A stretch of DNA of 64,000 nt, taken from NCBI GenBank assembly GCA_028752905.1, contig JAQNBH010000010.1:18145922-18209921 (forward strand), written 5' to 3'. Shown here piece after piece: positions 44,735 through 56,372 of this stretch; position 1 is the stretch's first letter, and each line of letters starts with the position of its first letter. The DNA is from Cladorhizidae sp. MBARI D1340-BT2. Lineage: Eukaryota; Porifera; Demospongiae; Poecilosclerida; Cladorhizidae. A model generated the notes under the pieces. It was given only the letters and a program-made list of their open reading frames with translations. It did no database searches and had not been told where the DNA came from. The translations under genes and the position numbers were made by a program.

Positions 44735-45850
44735 CTAGGCCACGGGAGGGGTATTCTTTGATGTGGGCAGGAGTGGGCTCCTTAATGGCAGCTTGATCTG
44801 TGGGAGGCGCGATGCTCGGGATGGTGTCTTGGCCACGGACGCATATGTTTTCGGCGTTGTCGGTAGTGGGCTGGGTGTCGCTGACTGGGGAGGGATCTTG
44901 ATCTGTGCAGGAGCCGTGTTGATGTCCGGGAGTCGTGGTGATGGAGCTGGGTTGTTGGGGGGTGCCGGTGTGGGTGGTCTGTTGGGCGGGGGGTTTGGTG
45001 TGGTCGTCGGTGGAGCTGGGGCGATCGTGGCTGGGCCGACGGCAGGTGGCGTATATGCAGGTTGGGGCGTGATGGTGTGGGTGTTTTGGGATGTCAGGAA
45101 TGGGTCGTACTTCCGAAGGAAACGACGATTCCGGGTGGTCAGCCGCCCAGAGCCATCCGTTCGCACCGAGTACTGGTGGTACTGTAGTACCTCTACCACC
45201 GTGCCAGATTTATCCCACTTAGTCGGGTGGCGGCCAGTCTGATTTTGTATCATGACCGCGTCGCTGCAACGAAGTGGAGACAGGCCTTGGGAATGCTCGT
45301 CCCATCTGGCACGGCCAGTGACTCTGCGCTTGGAGAGGGCGCGCTCCCGGAGATCCAGGCGGTCTGACCAGTCCTGATGTGGGCGGTACTTACTGGGGAT
45401 GCCAGGTATGAGGTCTTTGGTGGATCTTCCGAACAGGCAATTCGCAGGGGACATGCCTGTTTCGGGGTTGGGGCCATTGCGATACTGCAGTAACGCGCGG
45501 TGGAACTTGTCGGAGAGTTCTCCATCGATGCCAGTGTAGCCAGATATCAAGCGCTTCATGGTTTTCACCGCGATCTCCGCGCGGCAGTTGCTGTGCGGGT
45601 TGTATGCGGCGGAGATGCAGTGGTGTATGCTCCAGGACAGGAGGAAGTCTCGGGTGGAGTGGGCAGCAAACTCGGGGCCGCCGTCAGAAGTGAGGCTGTC
45701 GGGGATGCCGTATGTGGAGAAGGTTTCGCGTAAGGTGCAGATGAGTCCATCGGCCCCATTCTTTTGGATGTGGTGACAATTGGCCAGTTGGAGTACCGGT
45801 CGACCAGTACAAGATACGCCAATCCTCCGTGGTGGACTAAGTCGGCGCAT
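44735..45850 (-). pseudogene. Integrase C-terminal half of element 3 (shifted frame)
   Basis: Homology to integrase begins at about 45765, after HIQKNGADG; upstream codons in this frame are out of register. It contains SDGGPEF with the second catalytic Asp, then NCRAEIAVKT with the catalytic Glu retained, unlike element 2. A C-terminal domain with TGRHPTKWDK and a proline-rich tail follow. It joins the main frame across a net one-base loss at about 45758-45768. Confidence 0.88.
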
Positions 45851-48800
45851 ATGTGCTGGAAGGGGTACTCTGGGTCAGCTGGCGTCGTGGATGGCATAGC
45901 TGGCTGTGACGGCGCGTTGCCGTTACAGATGGCGCACTGGGTTCTGGTGAGTCCGATATCCTTGGTCATGCCGGGCCAGAAGATGGATGCTTGGGCCCGG
46001 GCGGTCATCCCACTGGTGCCTTGATGTGCGGCGTGGAGTGCTTGGAGGCAGGTGGGGCGAAGGGCAGTGGGGATCACTATCCTTTCGCCTCGGCATATGA
46101 CGCCGTCCACGGTGGAGAGGGAGTCGAGGTAGGGGTGGTATTCTCGGATGGCTGCTGGCATGTGGTGTCTGGCCTCTGGTGGTCCCCCCTCGATCAAGTC
46201 TGAGAGTTGCTGGAGGCTGGCGTCGGCCGCTGTGGCGACCTGGATGTCCTCCCAGGTGATCGGGGCGTTGCGGATGGCCGCAGTTAGTGCTGTGGCCAGT
46301 CCTTCGGGGTCATTGGCAATGCAGGCGATCCTGTTTGTTGGAATGCACGTGTTGATGGTTGTGTGAGTGTCGTCCTGCAGGTGGAGTCGGGCGGGTGAAC
46401 GATCGCCGGATGGGTGGCGGGATAGGGCGTCGCTGGTGTGATTGCGGACTCCGGGGATGTATACCATCCGGAATCTGAATTGGAATGTCTTCTCCTTCAG
46501 ATTCCGGAGGCGGGTGTTGTGGATGTCCTCGAGCGAGCGATCTCCAAATACTTTGAGCAGTGGCTTGTGGTCCACTGCGATCTGGAGGTCGCTGCACCCG
46601 AGGACAAAGTGGCGGGCTTTCTCTAGGGCATCCACGATGGCGAGGGCCTCCCCCTCGATGGGGGCGTAGCGTGACTCGGCAGAGTGGGTAAAACGGGACC
46701 CGACAAGGACGACCTTCCATCCCTCCTGGCAACAGAGAATTTCCCGGGAAGGGCACTGGCAATGTTTTTGGAACAGCCAGAACCCTATCCCGTCCTTGCT
46801 CCAGTCTGTCGCCAGGCAGGTGGGTCGGTCCTTGTCGTATATCCGTACGCCTTCTTTGATGCGTCGGCAGATGTCCAGCTTCGACGCGTCGAAGGCTTGC
46901 TGTAGGCTGTCCGTCCAGGTGAATGGTTGTGATGGGCTGAGGAGGTCTCTGAAGGGTTGCATCACCGGGGCCATGGAGAAGGCATACGCGACCTGGTTCA
47001 CGAGTCCGAACCAAGCGCGTACGTCTGTTATGCCGAGTGGTTGTGGGAAGTCTCTGATGGCGGCGAGGTACTTCTTGCTGGGTCGGACATCTGTCAGGGT
47101 GATATCGAACCCGGCAAACTCCACTTCATCCTGTGCGAAGCGGAATTTGCGCGGGTTCAAGGTGATGCCGTTCCGTGAGCAGAGGTCGAGCCATTGGGTG
47201 GCCTGATGGTATGCTGTTTCCAGGTCTGGGGACCATAGCAGGGCGTCATCGATGCACTTTGTTTTGCAAGTGACATGCGAGACAATGGCATCATACCGTG
47301 CCGTGTATGCATCCCCAGATGCGATGTACCCCTGTGGGGCGGAACGGTAGCGATACCTGCCCCAAGGGGTGATAAAGGTGGTGTTGTGGCGGTCCGACTC
47401 TGTCAGGGTGACAGAGTGGTAGCCGTTCCAGGCATCGAAGATTGTCTTTTTGGTGTTACTTGGAACGGCCCGCGCCTGGTGGAAGGGTGACTGGCAGTGA
47501 TGGGTCTCCCTGGTGGCGTGCTGGTTCAGTTGCTGGAAGTTGATGGTCCTCCTCAGGGACCCGTTCTTCTTGGTGCAGATGACCATTCTATGGCACCAAG
47601 TGTCTGGGGTACCCAAGGGGACCTGTTCCAGCACGCCGAGGCGAACGTCCCTGTCCAGGCCTGCCTTTACCTCATCTTGCCAGTTGATGGGGATGCTGAT
47701 GGGCGTGTGGCAAGGTTTGGGAATGGCAGCAGGGTCGATACTGAGGGACAGGGGTGGTCCGGCCATCATTGGCAGGAGCTGGTGCTCGCACACATTGAAC
47801 GCACTTGCTGCGTATGTCTGCAGCAAGTGGCGTTCAAGCAGCCCCCGATTGGCCTCTGTGGCCGGGTATGGTAAGCTGGTAGGTCTGGGTGGTGGAGCGG
47901 CTCTCTTGGGGCACGAGCAGGGGCGGGCAGGTGTGGGTGCCGGGTTTTGCTGGGGTATGCTTATGGGGATGCTCACTGGGGCATTCACTGGTTGAGGTCG
48001 GGGGATGCTCACTGGTGTGTGTGATACTCTGGTGTGTGTGACACTCGCTGGTACACTCACTGGTTGAGATGGTGGTGGGTTTCCGTGGGTCATCCGTACT
48101 GGGTCCCTGGTCTGGCCGCGTTCCGTGGGGGGTGGTGGTGGGCTTGGTTGGGGTCCGGGGCGGGGTGTGTATGCCTGGTTTTGTGTGTCTACGACTGATT
48201 CCGACCTTGTCTGGTGTGCCTTTGGTTTGGTAGGCGAGCTGAGGGGGAATTCCAGGGGGATCATGTCGAGGTCTGCACATGTGGCCAGACTTAGATAGAG
48301 CTTCGTGGCTGACGGACTGAAATACACCATCTGGCGGGTCTCTGCACCTGATGGAATGCGGATTCGGATCAGGGCGGCTCCTTGAATGGGGAGGTTGGTT
48401 CCTGAGGCTGATTTCATCAGGAGGTTGACCGGGATGAGGTCATCAGGCGTGAGGTGGAGTTGTTCCATTAGAGTGGGGCCGGCCAGGCAACTCTGGCACC
48501 CAGTGTCTGCCATGGCTATGGTCTGGACGTTGAGGGTCTCCTGGGAGAGGGTGTGGCCGTGTGCTCGGAAGTCCTCATATCTGGCAGATATGGTGACTGG
48601 GATGTTAGGTTGGGGTGGGGAGCGTCTCTGCGTCCACGTCTCGGAGGTTCTGTTCCAGGTTTGGTGCTGTAGGGTGCCTTCGTGCATCCCCAGGACTTGC
48701 TCGGAGACGCTAGATTCGTTTTCCGCTTGCTGCCAGCACATGTGTGGGAGGTGGTGTTGTCTGCCGCATGCCGAGCATGTTGTGCCAAAGGCGGGACAAT

Positions 48801-49644
48801 GGATGCATCGGTGGGCCGTCCTCTCTTGCTCTCCGTGTCCCTGCTGCCCACAGTAGGCACATACACCTCGGTTGGTTGGGGGTCTGCTCTGTGGGGTGTT
48901 GCCTCTGGGTCGGATGTTTCTCGGTGCCAGGGTTGTGTTGGTTGACCTCTGTTGAGTTGGGGTGTGGCGGTGTCGAGGGGGGGTGCCTCTAGGCGGTTGA
49001 GGGTTTTGGCGTTGCAGCTTCTTGTATGAGCTGGCAACGGCTGATGTGTCCTCGTCTTCGTAGTGGGAGATGGCGCTGGAGGAGGTCGGGGTTGAGATGG
49101 ACAGGGCCGAACGCTTTCCTGCAGCCCGCACCTCGATGAATTTGATGGTGTCCTCCACTGAGAGGTCCTGGTCCGGATGCTTAAGGAGATCCTCTTGGAT
49201 CTCCGCATCCGCCAGGCCTATGCAGAGCTGGTCGGCCACTCGCTCCTCCACCTGGTTTGTCATGCCGTCGCAGTTTGGGCACTTCTTAAGGAACCGGCAG
49301 ACTTCGGCCTGTCCTCTGAGGCGTGCTGCGAAGGCGCGGATGGGCTCTGTACGGTCCTGGGTCATTTGGGAGAGGGCTACCCTGGCCACCTTCGGGTTCT
49401 CTGATCTGACAGCTAGGGACTTGATGGCAGCGAGGAGTGCTTCCTCCGTCGACCCTTCGATGGGTAGAGGACCGATCGAGTTTCTCGTGACGTCACGCCT
49501 GAGTTTCGTGTCGCAACACTCCAGCAATTGCACTGGTATGTCCGCGCCAGACAGTTGGACGGCCTGAACATACGACCTCCAGCATTGGAGGAAGTATATC
49601 CAGGCCTCTGTCGTCCCACCAGAGGAGACTTCCGGTCTTTTCAC
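45565..49644 (-). CDS. Gag-Pol of element 3 (main open segment)
   Basis: 1359 codons; the last roughly 65 (below about 45765) are out-of-frame read-through after the frameshift. Gag helical region 1-185; zinc knuckles 262-303; protease DTG 380-382; long proline-rich linker about 470-590; reverse transcriptase with CIDD 797-800; RNase H motif ATDWSKDG and VDHKPLLK; integrase zinc domain HAAHQGT...CAICN and first Asp in HICADL. The ATG at 49644 is internal: the native start is probably 49773, cut off by TGA at 49744-49746. Confidence 0.92.
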   Translation of the reverse strand: MKRPEVSSGGTTEAWIYFLQCWRSYVQAVQLSGADIPVQLLECCDTKLRRDVTRNSIGPLPIEGSTEEALLAAIKSLAVRSENPKVARVALSQMTQDRTEPIRAFAARLRGQAEVCRFLKKCPNCDGMTNQVEERVADQLCIGLADAEIQEDLLKHPDQDLSVEDTIKFIEVRAAGKRSALSISTPTSSSAISHYEDEDTSAVASSYKKLQRQNPQPPRGTPPRHRHTPTQQRSTNTTLAPRNIRPRGNTPQSRPPTNRGVCAYCGQQGHGEQERTAHRCIHCPAFGTTCSACGRQHHLPHMCWQQAENESSVSEQVLGMHEGTLQHQTWNRTSETWTQRRSPPQPNIPVTISARYEDFRAHGHTLSQETLNVQTIAMADTGCQSCLAGPTLMEQLHLTPDDLIPVNLLMKSASGTNLPIQGAALIRIRIPSGAETRQMVYFSPSATKLYLSLATCADLDMIPLEFPLSSPTKPKAHQTRSESVVDTQNQAYTPRPGPQPSPPPPPTERGQTRDPVRMTHGNPPPSQPVSVPASVTHTRVSHTPVSIPRPQPVNAPVSIPISIPQQNPAPTPARPCSCPKRAAPPPRPTSLPYPATEANRGLLERHLLQTYAASAFNVCEHQLLPMMAGPPLSLSIDPAAIPKPCHTPISIPINWQDEVKAGLDRDVRLGVLEQVPLGTPDTWCHRMVICTKKNGSLRRTINFQQLNQHATRETHHCQSPFHQARAVPSNTKKTIFDAWNGYHSVTLTESDRHNTTFITPWGRYRYRSAPQGYIASGDAYTARYDAIVSHVTCKTKCIDDALLWSPDLETAYHQATQWLDLCSRNGITLNPRKFRFAQDEVEFAGFDITLTDVRPSKKYLAAIRDFPQPLGITDVRAWFGLVNQVAYAFSMAPVMQPFRDLLSPSQPFTWTDSLQQAFDASKLDICRRIKEGVRIYDKDRPTCLATDWSKDGIGFWLFQKHCQCPSREILCCQEGWKVVLVGSRFTHSAESRYAPIEGEALAIVDALEKARHFVLGCSDLQIAVDHKPLLKVFGDRSLEDIHNTRLRNLKEKTFQFRFRMVYIPGVRNHTSDALSRHPSGDRSPARLHLQDDTHTTINTCIPTNRIACIANDPEGLATALTAAIRNAPITWEDIQVATAADASLQQLSDLIEGGPPEARHHMPAAIREYHPYLDSLSTVDGVICRGERIVIPTALRPTCLQALHAAHQGTSGMTARAQASIFWPGMTKDIGLTRTQCAICNGNAPSQPAMPSTTPADPEYPFQHICADLVHHGGLAYLVLVDRYSNWPIVTTSKRMGPMDSSAPYAKPSPHTASPTASLLTAAPSLLPTPPETSSCPGAYTTASPPHTTRTATAARRSR

Positions 49645-49743
49645 CGGGGCGGGTTTGGCTCTGGTGTTTCGGTGGATCAGGGCGTGGGTTGACAGGAGTA
49701 CCGGGGCAATGCCAGGGTCAGTGCCTTCGGCGATGGTATATTC

Positions 49744-49773
49744 TCATCCTGGGAATGGACAGTGGATGGCCAT
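49744..49773 (-). pseudogene. Native Gag start of element 3, stopped after 9 codons
   Basis: ATG at 49771-49773 begins MAIHCPFPG, aligning with MAVSCPYPG of element 2. TGA at 49744-49746 sits where element 2 has the second Cys of the N-terminal C2H2-like finger. The frame then runs open into 49644 without shift. Confidence 0.85.
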
Positions 49774-49873
49774 GAGGTGGGTGGGCGTCAAATGGAGTAT
49801 CACCCAGGAGTCTCCGATCGGTATGCAGACTCTTTGTAGGTGATCGCAGGAAGACTACCAGATGCTATTCGGG

Positions 49874-49887
49874 CACTTGTCCATGCA
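49874..49887 (-). promoter_or_regulatory. Self-complementary primer-binding site of element 3
   Basis: On the element's strand TGCATGGACAAGTG follows the 5' LTR with no gap and perfectly complements 49959-49972 within that LTR. No TGG start, so not a tRNA site. Confidence 0.78.
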
Positions 49888-50078
49888 TAGAGGATAGTGC
49901 GTTACACATTTGATCATTGGATCAGCAAGGATATAAAGTAGCTTTCAATGAATAGCAATGCATGGACAAGTGACAGATGTGTGTGTGCGCGCATGTGTTA
50001 GGTAAGGGGACATAAAACGGGTAAGGTGTCGTCCATAATAAATGTTAATACGCATAGATGTTTGTATATACTTCACTA
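49888..50078 (-). repeat. 5' LTR of element 3
   Basis: 191 bp, right copy. Minus-strand U3 shares blocks ACCTTACCCG and TCCCCTTACCT with element 2 up to the CACTTG predicted RNA start; the sequence after that differs. Confidence 0.92.
49959..49972 (-). promoter_or_regulatory. Putative self-primer (predicted 5' end of element 3 RNA)
   Basis: Minus strand CACTTGTCCATGCA, at the position homologous to CACTTGATGTATTCA of element 2, preceded by T. Complementary to 49874-49887 over 14 nt; pairing ends at the same C as in element 2. Confidence 0.75.
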
Positions 50079-50680
50079 CAAACTTATGATGTTATGTATA
50101 TCACAAGTTCAAGTATTGAATGTACTCTCTGCTTCGACTAATACCAAGCTGATGTGTCATCTGATGGAGTACTATATAGTGAAAATTGGGTACAGCATCA
50201 TCACGTTTGCAGGGGATGCCTGAAGATTGTGTCTCTAAAAACAACGAGGGCTGGTTTTGATCAGTGATAGTATCCTTAGTGTGAATGGAACCTATATGGT
50301 TGATATTTCGTGGACTTTTTGCTCATTTTTGTTTCCAATGCAAATAGAAATATGTCTGGTCTAGAAGGGGTAAGGATCGTCACGTTTTGACCGTCACTGC
50401 GAAGTGAACTTCCAGGTACAAGTTAGTAGTCCTAACGAAAGCTGATCTACGGTCCAGGAGAAATTGGCTGACTCTCAATTGATACTAGGACCTTGCGAAT
50501 GATATAAGAACTTGGGGAAAAGAAGATGAAAAAAATAGAGTGCACAAAACATTAGTAACCGCTGTTGAATTGGAACAAGCCGGAAATCTGTCTCTTCTAG
50601 AAGAGTTTTAACGCAGCGGTGAGAAAACATAGCTTGAAGAGAAAATGCATTTTATAAGTGATGAAATGTGGTGTCTGGAT

Positions 50681-50800
50681 GCCTACGACCATACCACGTT
50701 GAGAACACCGGTTCTCGTCCGATCACCGAAGTTAAGCAGCGTTGGGCCTGCCCAGTACTTGGATGGGTGACCGCCTGGGAACAGCAGGTGTTGTAGGCTT
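50681..50800 (+). rRNA. 5S rRNA gene copy 24 (consensus)
   Basis: Consensus sequence, type A spacer; first gene after element 3. Confidence 0.97.
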
Positions 50801-52123
50801 TTTGCTGGCCTCTCTCTTTTTTTTCTTCTTCTTTTTCACCTCTTACTTTGTGCAATAGTAATTCTACTCGGCAAGCGTAGAACCATGAATTCAGTCAGAC
50901 ATTTGGCATTTGCACTTGGCTGAACAGTTTGATCAGGGAAAAACAACAGCATGTGCCAAGATTTTGTTTGCCATTGAACTTGGAGGAAAAAATTGGATAT
51001 ATCGTATTAAAAAAATCGACCCATGCTGCTTCGACTACCTTCTGCCACCACTTGGTGATAATATATAGAACTTGGAGGAAAACATGAAGGGAAAAATGAG
51101 CACCACTGTGGATTGGAACAAGCCTATCGATGTTTAGTTCTTTTACGCGTGGAGGGAATAAAGTTGGGCTGAAATGAAATAGTGCAGCTTGTACTTTCGA
51201 ACATGCCTTCTCTTGTGTGTTCTTAATTGAACGAGTTTTTATTCGGGGTAAAAGATTGGTTAACAAATGCCTCCACTGGAGATGATTTCAGCCTTGTGTC
51301 ATACTCCACTTCTAGTCCACTTTGAAGGACAGGATATCTGAAAGTGAGGTCAGCTTTGATAGCTATAAAAAAAAAATGATTTAAAATTGTTAGAAATGGA
51401 AAAGAAAAAGGAAGAGTTGGAGCTTCACAGAGTCTTTTAAGATCTGTGACAAAGCCAAACTTATGATGTTATGTATATCACAAGTTCAAGTATTGAATGT
51501 ACTCTCTGCTTCGACTAATACCAAGCTGATGTGTCATCTGATGGAGTTCTATATAGTGAAAATTGGGTACAGCATCATCACGTTTGCAGGGGATGCCTGA
51601 AGATTGTGTCTCTAAAAACAACGAGGGCTGGTTTTGATCAGTGATAGTATCCTTAGTGTGAATGGTTACTATAGGGTTGATATTTCGTGGACTTTTTGCT
51701 CATTTTTGTTTCCAATCTGGTCTAGAAGGGGTAAGGATCGTCACGTTTTGACCGTCACTGCGAAGTGAACTTCCAGGTAGAAGTTAGCAGTCCTAACGAA
51801 AGCTGATCTACTGTCCAGGAGAAATTGGCTGACCCTCAATTGATACTAGGACCTTGCGAATGACATAAGAACTTGGGGAAAAGAAGATGAAAAAATAGAG
51901 TGCACAAAACATTAGTAACCGCTGTTGAATTGGAACAAGCCGGAAATCTGTCTCTTCTATATTATGAAACAGATGTTAAGACTTGTCACATTATGAAACA
52001 GATGTTAAGAATAGTGTCATATTATGAAACAGATGTCATATTGAAGAGTTTTAACGCAGCGGTAAGAAATCATAGCTTGAAGAGAAAATGCATTTTATAA
52101 GTGATGAAATGTGCTGTCTGGAT

Positions 52124-52243
52124 GCCTACGACCATACCACGTTGAGAACACCGGTTCTCGTCCGATCACCGAAGTTAAGCAGCGTTGGGCCTGCCCAGTA
52201 CTTGGATGGGTGACCGCCTGGGAACAGCAGGTGTTGTAGGCTT
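52124..52243 (+). rRNA. 5S rRNA gene copy 25 (consensus, type B)
   Basis: Consensus gene with a type B spacer; no G99A, unlike the other B genes between 27 and 44 kb. Confidence 0.97.
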
Positions 52244-53477
52244 TTTGCTGGCCTCTCTCTTTTTTTCCTTCTCCTCTTACTTTGTACAATAGTAATTCTA
52301 CTCGGCAAGCGTAGAACCATGAATTCAGTCAGACATTTGGCATTTGCACTTGGCTGAACAGTTGGATCAGGGAAAAACAACAGCATGTGCCAAGATTTTG
52401 TTTGCCATTGAACTTGGAGGGAAAAATTGGATATATCGTATTTAAAAAATCGACCCATGCTGCTTCGACTACCTTCTGCCACCACTTGGTGATAATATAT
52501 AGAACTTGGAGGAAAACATGAAGGGAAAAATGAGCACCACTGTGGATTGGAACAAGCCTATCGATGTTTAGTTCTTTTACGCGTGGAGGGAATAAAGTTG
52601 GGCTGAAATGAAATAGTGCAGCTTGTACTTTCGAACATGCCTTCTCTTGTGTGTTCTTAATTGAACGAGTTTTTATTCGTGGTAAAAGATTGGTTGACAA
52701 ATGCCTCCACTGGAGTTGATTTCAGCCTTGTGTCATACTCCACTTCTAGTCCACTTTGAAGGACAGGATATCTGAAAGTGAGGTCAGCTTTGATAGCTAT
52801 AAAAAAAATGATTTAAAATTGTTAGAAATGGAAAAGAAAAAGGAAGAGTTGGAGCTTCACAGTCTTTTAAGATCTGTGACAAAGCCAAACTTATGATGTT
52901 ATGTATATCACAAGTTCAAGTATTGAATGTACTCTCTGCTTCGACTAATACCAAGCTGATGTGTCATCTGATGGAGTTCTATATAGTGAAAATTGGGTAC
53001 AGCATCATCATGTTTGCAGGGGATGCCTGAAGATTGTGTCTCTAAAAACAACGAGGGCTGGTTTTGATCAGTGATAGTATCCTTAGTGTGAATGGTTACT
53101 ATAGGGTTGATATTTCGTGGACTTTTTGCTCATTTTTGTTTCCAATGCAAATTCTGGTCTAGAAGGGGTAAGGATCGTCACGTTTTGACCGTCACTGCGA
53201 AGTGAACTTCCAGGTACAAGTTAGTAGTCCTAACGAAAGCTGATCTACGGTCCAGGAGAAATTGGCTGACTCTCAATTGATACTAGGACCTTGCGAATGA
53301 CATAAGAACTTGGGGAAAAGAAGATGAATAAATAGAGTGCACAAAACATTAGTAACCGCTGTTGAATTGGAACAAGCTGGAAATCTGTCTCTTCTAGAAG
53401 AGTTTTAACGCAGCGGTGAGAAAACATAGCTTGAAGAGAAAATGCATTTTATAAGTGATGAAATGTGGTGTCTGGAT

Positions 53478-53597
53478 GCCTACGACCATACCACGTTGAG
53501 AACACCGGTTCTCGTCCGATCACCGAAGTTAAGCAGCGTTGGGCCTGCCCAGTACTTGGATGGGTGACCGCCTGGGAACAGCAGGTGTTGTAGGCTT
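53478..53597 (+). rRNA. 5S rRNA gene copy 26 (consensus)
   Basis: Consensus. Upstream spacer is an A derivative with GCAAATTCTGGTC (10 bases lost from the A block). This begins a run of similar units. Confidence 0.97.
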
Positions 53598-54179
53598 TTT
53601 GCTGGCCGCTCTCTTTTTTTTCTTCTCCTCTTACTTTGTGCAATAGTAATTCTACTCGGCAAGCGTAGAACCATGAATTCAGTCAGACATTTGGCATTTG
53701 CACTTGGCTGAACAGTTGGATCAGGGAAAAACAACAGCATGTGCCAAGATTTTGTTTGCCATTGAACTTGGAGGGAAAAATTGGATATATCGTATTTAAA
53801 AAATCGACCCATGCTGCTTCGACTACCTTCTGCCACCACTTGGTGATATATAGAACTTGGAGGAAAACATGAAGGGAAAAATGAGCACCACTGTGGATTG
53901 GAACAAGCCTATCGATGTTTAGTTCTTTTACGCGTGGAGGGAATAAAGTTGGGCTGAAATGAAATAGTGCAGCTTGTACTTTCGAACATGCCTTCTCTTG
54001 TGTGTTCTTAATTGAACGAGTTTTTATTCGGGGTAAAAGATTGGTTGACAAATGCCTCCACTGGAGTTGATTTCAGCCTTGTGTCATACTCCACTTCTAG
54101 TCCACTTTGAAGGACAGGATATCTGAAAGTGAGGTCAGCTTTGATAGCTATTAAAAAAAAAAATGATTTAAAATTGTTA

Positions 54180-54530
54180 GAAATGGAAAAGAAAAAGGAA
54201 GAGTTGGAGCTTCACAGAGTCTTTTAAGATCTGTGACAAAGCCAAACTTATGATGTTATGTATATCACAAGTTCAAGTATCGAATGTACTCTCTGCTTCG
54301 ACTAATACCAAGCTGATGTGTCATCTGATGGAGTTCTATATAGTGAAAATTGGAAACGGAAAAGAAAAAGGAAGAGTTGGAGCTTCACAGAGTCTTTTAA
54401 GATCTGTGACAAAGCCAAACTTATGATGTTATGTATATCACAAGTTCAAGTATTGAATGTACTCTCTGCTTCGACTAATACCAAGCTGATGTGTCATCTG
54501 ATGGAGTTCTATATAGTGAAAATTGGGTAC
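54180..54530 (+). repeat. Partial internal duplication of a 5S spacer
   Basis: The segment from GAAATGGAAAAG to GTGAAAATTGG (about 172 bp) occurs twice in tandem, junction near 54352, making this unit 1531 bp long. Same junction as near 44360. Confidence 0.88.
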
Positions 54531-55008
54531 AGCATCATCATGTTTGCAGGGGATGCCTGAAGATTGTGTCTCTAAAAACAACGAGGGCTGGTTTTGATCA
54601 GTGATAGTATCCTTAGTGTGAATGGTTACTATAGGGTTGATATTTCGTGGACTTTTTGCTCATTTTTGTTTCCAATGCAAATTCTGGTCTAGAAGGGGTA
54701 AGGATCGTCACGTTTTGAGCGTCACTGCGAAGTGAACTTCCAGGTACAAGTTAGTAGTCCTAACGAAAGCTGATCTACGGTCCAGGAGAAATTGGCTGAC
54801 TCTCAATTGATACTAGGACCTTGCGAATGACATAAGAACTTGGGGAAAAGAAGATGAAAAAAATAGAGTGCACAAAACATTAGTAACCGCTGTTGAATTG
54901 GAACAAGCTGGAAATCTGTCTCTTCTAGAAGAGTTTTAACGCAGCGGTGAGAAAACATAGCTTGAAGAGAAAATGCATTTTATAAGTGATGAAATGTGGT
55001 GTCTGGAT

Positions 55009-55128
55009 GCCTACGACCATACCACGTTGAGATCACCGGTTCTCGTCCGATCACCGAAGTTAAGCAGCGTTGGGCCTGCCCAGTACTTGGATGGGTGACC
55101 GCCTGGGAACAGCAGGTGTTGTAGGCTT
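55009..55128 (+). rRNA. 5S rRNA gene copy 27 (A25T)
   Basis: A to T at position 25 (base 55033). A-derivative spacer. Confidence 0.95.
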
Positions 55129-56372
55129 TTTGCTGGCCTCTCTCTTTTTTTCCTTCTTCTTTTTCACCTCTTACTTTGTGCAATAGTAATTCTACTCGGC
55201 AAGCGTAGAACCATGAATTCAGTCAGACATTTGGCATTTGCACTTGGCTGAACAGTTTGATCAGGGAAAAACAACAGCATGTGCCAAGATTTTGTTTGCC
55301 ATTGAACTTGGAGGGAAAAATTGGATATATCGTATTTAAAAAATCGACCCATGCTGCTTCGACTACCTTCTGCCACCACTTGGTGATATATAGAACTTGG
55401 AGGAAAACATGAAGGGAAAAATGAGCACCACTGTGGATTGGAACAAGCCTATCGATGTTTAGTTCTTTTACGCGTGGAGGGAATAAAGTTGGGCTGAAAT
55501 GAAATAGTGCAGCTTGTACTTTCGAACATGCCTTCTCTTGTGTGTTCTTAATTGAACGAGTTTTTATTCGTGGTAAAAGATTGGTTAACAAATGCCTCCA
55601 CTGGAGTTGATTTCAGCCTTGTGTCATACTCCACTTCTAGTCCACTTTGAAGGACAGGATATCTGAAAGTGAGGTCAGCTTTGATAGCTATAAAAAAAAA
55701 TGATTTAAAATTGTTAGAAATGGAAAAGAAAAAGGAAGAGTTGGAGCTTCACAGAGTCTTTTAAGATCTGTGACAAAGCCAAACTTATGATGTTATGTAT
55801 ATCACAAGTTCAAGTATTGAATGTACTCTCTGCTTCGACTAATACCAAGCTGATGTGTCATCTGATGGAGTTCTATATAGTGAAAATTGGGTACAGCATC
55901 ATCACGTTTGCAGGGGATGCCTGAAGATTGTGTCTCTAAAAACAACGAGGGCTGGTTTTGATCAGTGATAGTATCCTTAGTGTGAATGGTTACAATAGGG
56001 TTGATATTTCGTGGACTTTTTGCTCATTTTTGTTTCCAATGCAAATTCTGGTCTAGAAGGGGTAAGGATCGTCACGTTTTGACCGTCACTGCGAAGTGAA
56101 CTTCCAGGTACAAGTTAGTAGTCCTAACGAAAGCTGATCTACGGTCCAGGAGAAATTGGCTGACTCTCAATTGATACTAGGACCTTGCGAATGATATAAG
56201 AACTTGGGGAAAAGAAGATGAAAAAAATAGAGTGCACAAAACATTAGTAACCGCTGTTGAATTGGAACAAGCCGGAAATCTGTCTCTTCTAGAAGAGTTT
56301 TAACGCAGCGGTGAGAAAACATAGCTTGAAGAGAAAATGCATTTTATAAGTGCTGAAATGTGGTGTCTGGAT

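Larger units (their letters stand above)
44428..50078 (-). mobile_element. LTR retrotransposon 3, Gypsy-like, self-primed type, two lesions
   Basis: 5651 bp with the 5-bp duplication CAAAC (44423-44427, 50079-50083). LTRs of 188 and 191 bp start TAGAGGATAG and end TTCACTA on the plus strand, and differ by several substitutions and small indels, so it is older than elements 1 and 2. The minus-strand polyprotein frame (49773 down to 44735) is broken by one early TGA and one frameshift in integrase. Catalytic residues otherwise appear present. Confidence 0.93.

Noticed and set aside
44763..49567. Plus-strand ORFs up to 165 codons across element 3
   Set aside because: Antisense to the gag-pol frame; GC-rich coding sequence produces long open shadows.
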